From Gammaproteobacteria bacterium (GTDB taxonomy: Bacteria > Pseudomonadota > Gammaproteobacteria > Pseudomonadales > Azotimanducaceae), in NCBI GenBank assembly GCA_009842245.1, contig VYFT01000050.1, forward strand, positions 1 to 44,139: a stretch of 44,139 bases of DNA, written 5' to 3'. The number at the start of each line of letters is the position of its first letter. Within the stretch, counting starts at the first letter, position 1. The notes beneath the pieces are model-generated. The model searched no databases and was not told the origin of the DNA. It saw only the letters and a list, made by a program, of their open reading frames with translations. The position numbers were made by a program, and so were the translations under genes. Shown in pieces: positions 27,690 to 34,391 of the stretch.

Positions 27690-28124
27690 GTGTTGATCGT
27701 CCTCTTCGTAAGCTTCACGTTCATGCTGACACCGTCGATCGATGGTTTTGTTTTTGAAAGTGAAGCTGAACGAAAAAGATACGGACAATTAATCGAAGAA
27801 TTTCGGTGTCCCCAATGCGTAAACACGAACTTAGCAGGATCAGACGCGCCGATCGCGCAGGACCTGCGCAAAACGGTATTTTCATTGATGCGCGAAGGAA
27901 AGTCCAATCAAGAAATTCGTACGCATTTACGAGAACGATACGGAGACTTCATACTGTTCAGACCACGGTTCACCCCTGGGACTTGGGCTTTGTGGGGGAC
28001 ACCTATTGTCTTATTGCTGTTGGCGACATGGTTCTTACTAGGTATTCGAGAGAAACGCAACGCAATCACACTCAATTTGAGCGACTTGCAGCGAATTAGA
28101 GAAATTTCTGGCGAGCGTACGTGA
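27690..28124 (+). CDS. ccmH: Cytochrome c maturation protein CcmH (CcmL-type)
   Basis: This 144-residue protein corresponds to the amino-terminal redox domain of E. coli CcmH. A short signal is followed by FRCPQCVNTNLAGSDAPIAQDLR with the CxxC at Cys40 and Cys43, then REGKSNQEIRTHLRERYGDFILF and a carboxy-terminal membrane helix (about 100-119). It delivers reduced apocytochrome c to CcmF. The TPR domain fused to it in E. coli is a separate gene here (ccmI). GTG start immediately after the ccmG stop; its last four bases overlap ccmI. Confidence 0.94.
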   Translation: MLIVLFVSFTFMLTPSIDGFVFESEAERKRYGQLIEEFRCPQCVNTNLAGSDAPIAQDLRKTVFSLMREGKSNQEIRTHLRERYGDFILFRPRFTPGTWALWGTPIVLLLLATWFLLGIREKRNAITLNLSDLQRIREISGERT

Positions 28125-29656
28125 TTCTGTCATTAGTCGCAATTATCTTGCTCGGCGTAGCCGTCGGGGGATGGATTTACCTAGATACTCGCTACCAGCA
28201 CACTGCTCCTCGGTGGTCTCGCCGCGAAGCAAATCTCCGTATTCATGAGGACCGTCTTGAAGATGCCGAAAGAGAGGACGCAGATCAAGACAGAGTGGAA
28301 GCAGACCATCTCTTGCTTAACGAAATTACAGATGAAGAACCTGAAAACCCAACGGGTTCCCGTTCCCTTGTGTTGCAGATCACGGGGTGCGTGCTGGTAT
28401 GCGCATTAGGATTTCTGGGATACATACTTTGGGGTGATCTGCATGCCCCTGCTCTCGAACGTATTTCGAAGCAACTAGAGGAACTGCCGAAACTAGAGCC
28501 TGAGCAACGAACACGAGAATTAGAAAAATTAATTATTCGATTGGAACAGCGGAACAACTCTCAGCGCCGAAACGTGGCTTCATCCGAGTATCTCATCTTC
28601 GCGTACTCGCTCAAAGGAGACTTGGATGGAGTTATTCGTACTCACAAACTAGCAGAGACGAATGGGATCACTTCCGTCAGGTCCGATTTAGAACGAATAC
28701 AAGCAGAAGTCACGCTGAACGACAATCTCAATGCAGATGCGTTGCAAGTGGCAGTCCGTGTGCTTGCGCAAGTACCCGACGAGCCAAGCATCATGCAACT
28801 GTTTGGAATCACTGCCTATCGTGCAGAAGAGTACGTTAACGCTCGAAATTTTTTTGAGCGCGGTATTCGCAACACTCAAGACCCCTCTCGCGCCAGACTA
28901 CTCGAAGAACTTCTAGATCGAACCAATGAACAATTAGCTGAGGACCACATCGCTATACGCCTGAATATTGATGTTGAAGCTGTGAGTGACCCGGATTTAT
29001 GGTTAACGGTGTTCGCACAGTCTGATGAGAGCGAACCGCCGGTTGCAGTCGTACAACGACCATTCGTGCGTCAAGCAACTTACAGCATCGTCTTAGACGA
29101 TGCAGTTGCTATGCTCCCTAAGTCGGTGTTATCCGAAACAAGTCGCGTTCGCGTTGTTGCAAGATTGTCTCCATCACGGTCGGTCATGAGTACTGATGCA
29201 ATTCAGGAAGTATCGAGCGGTTGGCTCGACCCGTCAACTCTGCCAAAGGTGTCTCTGCGGCTCGCGAACACAACATACGAAGATGGAATCTCCGTCGCAG
29301 TCAGTCTCGGTGCTGGTATAACCGCCGAAGACGATGCTACTGTGTTCATCATTGGTCGCGCTGTATCAAGTATGGAAGGGGGACCACCTCTGATAGTAAA
29401 ACGGGTTCTAAAACGCGACTTACCTTTAGACGTTGTACTTACAGTCGAAGACGCCATGCTCCCTCTCGACCAGTTGCCGACAGAAGGCTTGGAGGTGTAC
29501 GCGCGCCTCTCAAGAACGGGTAATACAACACGCGCTAACAATGATGTCGAAAGTAATCGCGTACATGTTGAAATTGGACAATCCACGCGTTTGATTCTTG
29601 AGGAAGTGATCCAAGAGTCAGATTTAGAAGATGCCAACACTGAGACCGGCATGTAG
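28121..29656 (+). CDS. ccmI: Cytochrome c maturation protein CcmI with duplicated C-terminal domain
   Basis: CcmI captures apocytochrome c and presents it to CcmH/CcmF. Two membrane helices (about 2-20 and 82-103) flank a charged cytoplasmic loop with DAEREDADQDR. A periplasmic TPR region follows (about 105-275). The carboxy-terminal region holds two copies of the beta-rich domain that is normally single in longer CcmI proteins. Copy one covers about 277-356 (VFAQSDES, PVAVVQRPF, LDDAVAMLP, VRVVARLS). Copy two covers about 376-487 (IIGRAVSS, PLIVKRVL, VEDAMLPLDQLP, LEVYARLS). At 511 residues it is unusually long. GTG start overlapping ccmH. Confidence 0.88.
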   Translation: MILSLVAIILLGVAVGGWIYLDTRYQHTAPRWSRREANLRIHEDRLEDAEREDADQDRVEADHLLLNEITDEEPENPTGSRSLVLQITGCVLVCALGFLGYILWGDLHAPALERISKQLEELPKLEPEQRTRELEKLIIRLEQRNNSQRRNVASSEYLIFAYSLKGDLDGVIRTHKLAETNGITSVRSDLERIQAEVTLNDNLNADALQVAVRVLAQVPDEPSIMQLFGITAYRAEEYVNARNFFERGIRNTQDPSRARLLEELLDRTNEQLAEDHIAIRLNIDVEAVSDPDLWLTVFAQSDESEPPVAVVQRPFVRQATYSIVLDDAVAMLPKSVLSETSRVRVVARLSPSRSVMSTDAIQEVSSGWLDPSTLPKVSLRLANTTYEDGISVAVSLGAGITAEDDATVFIIGRAVSSMEGGPPLIVKRVLKRDLPLDVVLTVEDAMLPLDQLPTEGLEVYARLSRTGNTTRANNDVESNRVHVEIGQSTRLILEEVIQESDLEDANTETGM

Positions 29657-29714
29657 TCGCGCGCAACATGCATAATTTTTTGCTTAACTCAAAAATAACC
29701 GAGGGCTGAAAGTA

Positions 29715-31019
29715 ATGGCTAACTGGCCTTTCTTGCAAAACGGCAAACCAATCCACATCACAAGTGCCGACGGGGTTTACCTATACACTGACGACGGTCG
29801 AGAGATATTGGATGGGGCGGGTGGTGCGATTGTGTCAAACATCGGCCATGGTCGTAGTGAAGTTGCTGATGTCGCTCGAGATTCGGTTCTCAAACTAGAC
29901 TACATTATTCCTCCCTGGAATTGCGACGAACGCGAAGCACTTGTCGAACGTTTGCAGAAGTCTTGGCTACCTCCCGAATTCAATAGATTTCACTTTACTA
30001 GCGGCGGTTCGGAAGCGATTGAGTCTGCTATGCGGATCGCACAGATGTATTTCGCGGCAAAGAACCAACGCCAAAAATACAAAATCATCGGCCGCGACAT
30101 TTCCTATCATGGAACCACACAAACAACTATGGCGATAGGAGGTCATCATGCGCGTAAACAGGGAATTGAACACACTTTGCCCGCATATCCAACTATCCCA
30201 ACACCGTACACGCTTAGGTGTGAAAGTGAAAAACCAGCCGAATTCTATGTTGAAGCATTTCAGCGGATTCTCGAACTTGAAGGTCCTGATACGGTTGCAG
30301 CGATTCTAGGTGAACCAATAATCGGGGCTAGCGGTGGTGCTATGGTGCCGCCCGATGGCTATTGGGAAGGGATTCGAGAGCTGTGTGATCGCCACGACGT
30401 GTTGTGGATTTGCGATGAAATAATGACTGGATTTGGTCGGACAGGAACTAAATGGGGATACGAACATTGGCCGGCACTTCCAGATTTCATCATCAGTGGT
30501 AAGGGATTGGCGGCGGGTTATGCGCCTATAAATGCGGTCTTTTCTAAAAATTCAATCGCCGAGACGATTGAACAAGTACCCGGCTTGGCGGTGATGTTTC
30601 ATACTTACGGTTCGCATCCGTCCGGTTGCGCGATTGCCGACAAAGTGTTGGAAATCATGGAACGCGAAGACTTGGTGTCGAAAGCAGATCGGTTGGGTCA
30701 AGTCTTGGAACAAAAACTACAGTCCGCGTTTTCTAACCACCCTCATGTCGCTGAGTCTCGCGGAAAAGGACTCCTCCAAGCGATAGAGGTTGTAAGAAAT
30801 CGAAGCACCCTGGAACGCTTCGAAATCTCAGAAAACGTTACAGGTCGTCTGATCAGCAAGTGTTTTGAAAAAGGCGTGCACTTTTACGGTGCTGGCACCG
30901 GTATTGTGCGCGACGTAGTACTGATTGGTCCTCCACTAACGGTGAACGAGTCTCACATCGACCAGATAGTGAGTGTGCTCTCTGACGCAGTCGACGATGT
31001 AATGCAGGAAGTCAACTAA
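29715..31019 (+). CDS. Class III (omega-) aminotransferase
   Basis: This 434-residue PLP enzyme belongs to the class III aminotransferase family. It shows the amino-terminal GVYLYTDDGREILDGAGGAIVSNIGHG, SGGSEAIESAMRIA for the PLP phosphate, WICDEIMTGFGRTG with the PLP-ring Asp, and Lys263 in ISGKGLAAGYAPI. The phosphate-contact Thr region is HTYGSHPSGCA. The amine substrate cannot be told from sequence; no pathway partner is adjacent. It begins 58 bases after ccmI with GAGGGCTGA near the usual ribosome-binding distance. Its stop is 29 bases from the convergent Nudix stop. Confidence 0.9.
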   Translation: MANWPFLQNGKPIHITSADGVYLYTDDGREILDGAGGAIVSNIGHGRSEVADVARDSVLKLDYIIPPWNCDEREALVERLQKSWLPPEFNRFHFTSGGSEAIESAMRIAQMYFAAKNQRQKYKIIGRDISYHGTTQTTMAIGGHHARKQGIEHTLPAYPTIPTPYTLRCESEKPAEFYVEAFQRILELEGPDTVAAILGEPIIGASGGAMVPPDGYWEGIRELCDRHDVLWICDEIMTGFGRTGTKWGYEHWPALPDFIISGKGLAAGYAPINAVFSKNSIAETIEQVPGLAVMFHTYGSHPSGCAIADKVLEIMEREDLVSKADRLGQVLEQKLQSAFSNHPHVAESRGKGLLQAIEVVRNRSTLERFEISENVTGRLISKCFEKGVHFYGAGTGIVRDVVLIGPPLTVNESHIDQIVSVLSDAVDDVMQEVN

Positions 31020-31048
31020 AGAACCACTGCTCTATTTAGCTCAGAGTT

Positions 31049-31546
31049 CTACTTCTTCGAAATCTCGAGCCCCCAAGACACTAGGTGATCATCTCTAAAG
31101 TAGAAATCGCCAACGATACTCTTCCCGCTCAACACATACGGTAGCCAATAGCGATCGTCTTCCCACATTAAGTCGTAGGGTATGGCACTTTTCAAACACC
31201 AAAACGGTGTCGCTTCTAAAGATTCCTTGGGAGTACCGGAGAACTCCGTCGCTAGGAAGACCGCACCTTGTAACGCAAATCCGTTCACCAAGTCTTGAAA
31301 GCGCAATAAGCCTCTGGACTGAGGATTGAGCGCGGTGATTCCAACCTCTTCTTCACACTCTCGCACAGCACAAGTGATCAACGATTCCGATTCGCTTACT
31401 TTTCCTCCAGGCGCGTTCACTTTTCCCGCACCGTGTCCACGTTTCTTCTTGATCAGAAGAACATCTTCGTCACGAATGATGTAGATAAGCGTCGCAATAA
31501 CAGGAGGTTTCCAGTCAGTTGGAAACAAGTGCGCGCTGTGCATCAT
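31049..31546 (-). CDS. MTH1-like Nudix hydrolase (probable 8-oxo-dGTP diphosphatase)
   Basis: This 165-residue Nudix enzyme has a perfect Nudix box starting at GKVSESE and ending RECEEEVGI. Outside the box it resembles animal MTH1 (NUDT1), not E. coli MutT: KKKRGHGAGKVNAPGGKV, GTPKESLEATPFW, then IPYDLMWEDDRYWLPYVLSGK. The last segment keeps the Trp-x-Asp-Asp that MTH1 uses to recognise oxidised purines. A role in hydrolysing oxidised dNTPs follows from that family. It lies two bases downstream of the dUTPase gene, so the two are probably one transcript. Confidence 0.88.
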   Translation of the reverse strand: MMHSAHLFPTDWKPPVIATLIYIIRDEDVLLIKKKRGHGAGKVNAPGGKVSESESLITCAVRECEEEVGITALNPQSRGLLRFQDLVNGFALQGAVFLATEFSGTPKESLEATPFWCLKSAIPYDLMWEDDRYWLPYVLSGKSIVGDFYFRDDHLVSWGLEISKK

Positions 31547-31548
31547 GA

Positions 31549-32199
31549 CTAGCGGAGTTTACCCTCATTAGTTAACTCACGATAACGGTTTCCCAGCGAA
31601 CGATATAGGTCTGTAAGAAATTCAGATTGATAGGGATCCATACTCTGTACAAGCTCGGCTAGATGCACGTTGTCTTCTTTCCCATTCCACATTTTCTGAT
31701 AGCTACCATCCTTGTAACCGTTTGCTTGGCGGAATCGATTCAATACGTTTTTCCCTTTGTAAATGCCATATAAGTCTTGTAATGGAAACGGCAGAGCGTT
31801 CATCATGTCCATGAATGCTATGGTGTCAAATTGACGGTCTAGAGCCTGTTGAGCTAGTGCTTCCACGGAGGGAACGAAGCTGGGACCAACCACACTACAA
31901 TCCTGCTCACGTGCGATCATCTCCTGAGCGAGTTCTTCGACGTTTCTTTCTGCAACAATAATCATCGAAAGACCGAAGTGCCAAATGTCAACGATTTCTA
32001 GTTTGACTTGTACTAGGTCTGGCTCTTGAAGTTTCCACCACTTCCAACCGTAATGATCTAGCAACTCAGCACACTCCGTCCAAATGGCGCGGTGAAACGG
32101 ATAGTCTTGCTTGTGCCATTCAGGATGTACTTGTTGGTTGTGCGTGTGCTGTAGATCCATCATTTCGCGCAGGCACGAGACAAAAGATGTGGCTGTCAC
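31549..32199 (-). CDS. All-alpha dimeric dUTP diphosphatase
   Basis: This 216-residue protein is of the dUTPase_2 (all-alpha, MazG-related) family, unrelated to trimeric Dut. The metal-binding pattern is seen as WTECAELLDHYGWKWWK followed by QVKLEIVDIWHFGLSM, plus a second helix pair with the basic GYKDGSYQKMWNGKEDN segment. It converts dUTP to dUMP, preventing uracil incorporation. The start is a GTG; an ATG at the methionine pair of REMMDL would shorten it by 12 residues. It precedes the MTH1-like gene by two bases, forming a nucleotide-pool sanitation pair. Confidence 0.88.
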   Translation of the reverse strand: MTATSFVSCLREMMDLQHTHNQQVHPEWHKQDYPFHRAIWTECAELLDHYGWKWWKLQEPDLVQVKLEIVDIWHFGLSMIIVAERNVEELAQEMIAREQDCSVVGPSFVPSVEALAQQALDRQFDTIAFMDMMNALPFPLQDLYGIYKGKNVLNRFRQANGYKDGSYQKMWNGKEDNVHLAELVQSMDPYQSEFLTDLYRSLGNRYRELTNEGKLR

Positions 32200-32650
32200 T
32201 TGGCTACCTTCCCACTTTCGAGTGAACTAACCGCTGAAAATAACCGGTACAACTTTTTTAATACTTGCAACTGACCCAGTCTACACGAATATCTCGAACG
32301 ACTTACCAACTGTGATTCTATTACGCGATCACGTTCGGTGGACAATATGTTAGCAAAGAAATCAATGAAATACACGGTAACATGAACATTGTTCCTACTT
32401 CATGACAAAACGGAAACATAATGACTATCGAATCTACTGTGATCAACCTAGCGATCTGGGATGGCTTTTCTTGGAATCCTGCGAATCATTAAAGTCATTT
32501 AAATTCACATAAGATACCTAGTTCGGTAACAAAAACTGTCCAAAGTTTACGAAAATCGTTTCTACAAAAGACTCTAACTCTCGAAATCGACAATTCTTCC
32601 GTGTCGAACATTCACCGCAATGAACCTATTTGTGAGAGAGGAGACTTTCT
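32200..32650. other. Long non-coding stretch between dUTPase and the orphan secreted protein
   Basis: No gene is supported here. It must hold the dUTPase promoter (minus strand) and probably one for the secreted protein (plus strand). It holds the second copy of the short motif shared with 11249-11267. A tiny frame from the ATG at 32421 (23 residues, MTIESTVINL...) has no supporting signal. I see no tRNA, terminator hairpin or clear -35/-10 pair. Confidence 0.5.
32500..32519 (+). repeat. Copy 2 of a short motif shared with 11249-11267
   Basis: TAAATTCACATAAGATACCT differs from the copy upstream of the TonB receptor only by one extra A. Both copies sit in intergenic DNA on the coding strand of an exported protein. 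A chance match of this length between two short intergenic regions is unlikely, but two copies in one window do not define a regulator. Confidence 0.3.
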
Positions 32651-32740
32651 GTGAAAAACCGAGTCGTTTCGAGCAGTGTAAAGTCGTTGTGTCCGACCTC
32701 AGTTTTCTCTCAGCTCGTTTATAATCGTAAAAAGGCTTAG
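32651..32740 (+). CDS. Possible 29-residue leader peptide ORF
   Basis: A GTG-started frame with a good ribosome-binding site (GAGGAG eight bases upstream) encodes 29 mostly basic/serine residues beginning MKNRVVSSSVKSL and ending YNRKKA. It ends TAG directly against an ATG at 32741 that is in frame with the secreted protein. It contains no obvious run of one amino acid. It could be a translated leader regulating the next gene, or chance. Confidence 0.25.
   Translation: MKNRVVSSSVKSLCPTSVFSQLVYNRKKA
32720..32725 (+). promoter_or_regulatory. Possible -10 box upstream of the secreted protein
   Basis: A perfect TATAAT lies 63 bases before the ATG at 32789. No convincing -35 hexamer is found 16-18 bases upstream, so this is weak. 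If it is used, the 29-residue leader ORF would not be on that transcript. Confidence 0.25.
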
Positions 32741-32788
32741 ATGCGTACAACTAATTCATTAATACCGATTCATAGCGGGAGGTTAACA

Positions 32789-33724
32789 ATGAAGAAAAGT
32801 GTTAAGTTGAAAATTTGGATTACGCTTGGCTTGATGGTGATATTCTTCGTCCCGTTCCCTACCGCCTTTACAGAGACTGTAGATCCAGAGACTGAGCCAC
32901 CTGTCAAATTCCTACCTGATTCTTCGATTGAAATAGCGACTCTTGAATTTCTTGTCTTCGACAAAGAGGCAGAATTGTCATTTCATTTGCTACCCGTTAA
33001 TCCGGACGAAACCAAATTTGAAATTCGTCTCGTCGACAAGGAGACTTCTGCCGTCATTCCGTTGTCGGAGTCAGGTTCAGAGTCGAACTTTCCCTGCAAT
33101 TGGGAGTGGTGGATGTTCAACACACGAAACTGTGACTCGACTCCACCAGAAACGGACGAGGAGGCTTCTGGCGAGACCGAGGACACATCAAGTAATGACG
33201 GAGACACATCGAATGATGAAGCGGTCGCAGCTGGCGAGAGCGGAAACGCGTCAAGGAGTGATAGCGAAGTGTCTAGCGAAGAGGAAATCGAAATTAGCAA
33301 ATTCATGATCGCGTCTAGCGACTACGTATGTTTAGAGAATTGCAGAGATCATACGATTCAATCATACCGAAAAGTGTGTGTGAGCTACGATCCCGATCCG
33401 GAAGATTCGCAATCGCTCAAACCACACGTTTGGTTCAAACACGGATGCACAAACTGCTTTCCTTTGAGAAAGAAAGAAGATGAAACAAGTTCGATACGCG
33501 TTGAAAGTTCTCTCCTGCCATTAATAGGGGCTGTTCAGACGAAAAATTCACGGGGTTGGTTGAACGGAAATGTACGATCCTTCGGATCGCTTAATCTTGG
33601 TAAGTCAATTCACGCCAAACCCACTGTCGAAGTACTGGTTGACATTGATTCAACAGGCGGTCGGTATGGGCAAGTAAGGAGTAGTGTCGGAAACTTGTTT
33701 GAAGCGTTTGAATCTGGTCCTTGA
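32789..33724 (+). CDS. Orphan secreted protein with acidic Ser/Thr/Asp/Glu linker and conserved-looking cysteines
   Basis: I do not recognise this protein. From the ATG at 32789 it has 311 residues, a Sec signal peptide (basic KKSVKLK, hydrophobic IWITLGLMVIFFVPF), a beta-rich amino-terminal part (IATLEFLVFDKEAELSFHLLP, FEIRLVDKE), and CNWEWWMFNTRNC. A roughly 50-residue linker of Glu, Asp, Ser, Thr and Gly follows (about 113-162). The next domain has cysteines in YVCLENCRDH, KVCVSYDPDP and HGCTNCFP, then a beta-rich tail with RGWLNGNVRSFGSLNLG. GGGAGG seven bases before the ATG decides this start; an ATG at 32741 would bury the signal. Seven visible cysteines suggest disulfides or metal. It has no operon partner. 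Confidence 0.7.
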   Translation: MKKSVKLKIWITLGLMVIFFVPFPTAFTETVDPETEPPVKFLPDSSIEIATLEFLVFDKEAELSFHLLPVNPDETKFEIRLVDKETSAVIPLSESGSESNFPCNWEWWMFNTRNCDSTPPETDEEASGETEDTSSNDGDTSNDEAVAAGESGNASRSDSEVSSEEEIEISKFMIASSDYVCLENCRDHTIQSYRKVCVSYDPDPEDSQSLKPHVWFKHGCTNCFPLRKKEDETSSIRVESSLLPLIGAVQTKNSRGWLNGNVRSFGSLNLGKSIHAKPTVEVLVDIDSTGGRYGQVRSSVGNLFEAFESGP

Positions 33725-34173
33725 ATTGCGGTTCTTCGAACTAGGGACAGTGGGAGTGATTTCATCATACGATATTGATTCTCCTCGTAGTTGGTAGCAT
33801 CAGAGAAGTTTCAAAGAACGAAGTAAACTTCAGACCTCACTGCTAAGTGTTCGCGGAGAGCGACCGACTATCAGAGTGTAGATTGCAACCACGGAGCACT
33901 CGTTTGTAGTAGTGAAAGGTCTTCTCCACACCTGAAGAATGGCGCGTTAGACTTACCATGACGTGCTAAGTGAGTTGCCGAATCCAGTTGATTCTCACCC
34001 AACAATTTGTTCTACGCGGACCGCCAAGCCCAGCTAGACACTCCTGCCGGCGCTGTCCAGTCTCAGTATTAGGATTCCATCGATTTGTTAAGACCTAGTA
34101 CGACATAGTTCTATTGAAGACTGACGTTTCATTGATTAGCACTCCCATAACAGTCTAAAATCGTCTTTCACCA

Positions 34174-34197
34174 TCGGGAGAATTTCTAACCTCCCGA
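34174..34197. promoter_or_regulatory. Perfect inverted repeat upstream of lon (1)
   Basis: TCGGGAG, ten bases, CTCCCGA: a perfect seven-base stem with a ten-base loop, 195 bases before lon. There is no T-run after it, so it is not a typical intrinsic terminator. It could be an operator or an RNA hairpin. Confidence 0.35.
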
Positions 34198-34223
34198 CTA
34201 TTCGATGCAACAAATAACTGAGG

Positions 34224-34241
34224 GAGTTTTTCCCAAAACTC
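34224..34241. promoter_or_regulatory. Perfect inverted repeat upstream of lon (2)
   Basis: GAGTTTT, TCCC, AAAACTC: a perfect seven-base stem with a four-base loop, 27 bases after the first repeat. Both begin with a GGGAG followed by A/T-rich bases (GGGAGAATTT and GGGAGTTTTT), so they may be two sites for the same factor. Not followed by a U-tract. Confidence 0.35.
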
Positions 34242-34391
34242 GCTTAAAATCATCTATATATTTTGAGAAGGCTCTGAATCCCAATAGTCTATTTTCATCG
34301 ATGAGAAGAAGTCAGTAAATCATAGGTTGAATTCGCCACCATTGACCATACTTACTAAGCTATGAGAGCACACGAAGACAGCAGACGATAG

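Larger units (their letters stand above)
33725..34391. other. 667-base non-coding stretch upstream of lon
   Basis: This is the longest gene-free stretch of the window. I find no credible ORF, tRNA or insertion-sequence end. It contains two perfect short inverted repeats in its last third (34174-34197 and 34224-34241) and AT-rich DNA (TATATA at 34255-34260) that may be the lon promoter. The first 350 bases show nothing I can assign and may be an untranslated RNA or a decayed gene. Confidence 0.5.

Noticed and set aside
32983-33306. Minus-strand ORF rich in Ser and Val opposite the secreted protein.
   Set aside because: It mirrors the low-complexity acidic linker of the plus-strand gene, which has a signal peptide and ribosome-binding site.
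33960-34035. Region resembling a tRNA T-arm (GCCGAATCCAGTTGATTCTCACCC).
   Set aside because: No acceptor stem, anticodon arm or GTTCRA motif could be assembled.
34136-34144. TTAGCACTC, identical to the left half of a CIRCE (HrcA) element, upstream of lon.
   Set aside because: The required right half GAGTGCTAA is absent nine bases later (TCTAAAATC instead), so it is only a half-site.
34263-34287. TTGAGAA ... CCCAATAG as a heat-shock sigma-32 promoter for lon.
   Set aside because: The spacer is about ten bases, shorter than the 13-15 expected, and both boxes are imperfect.
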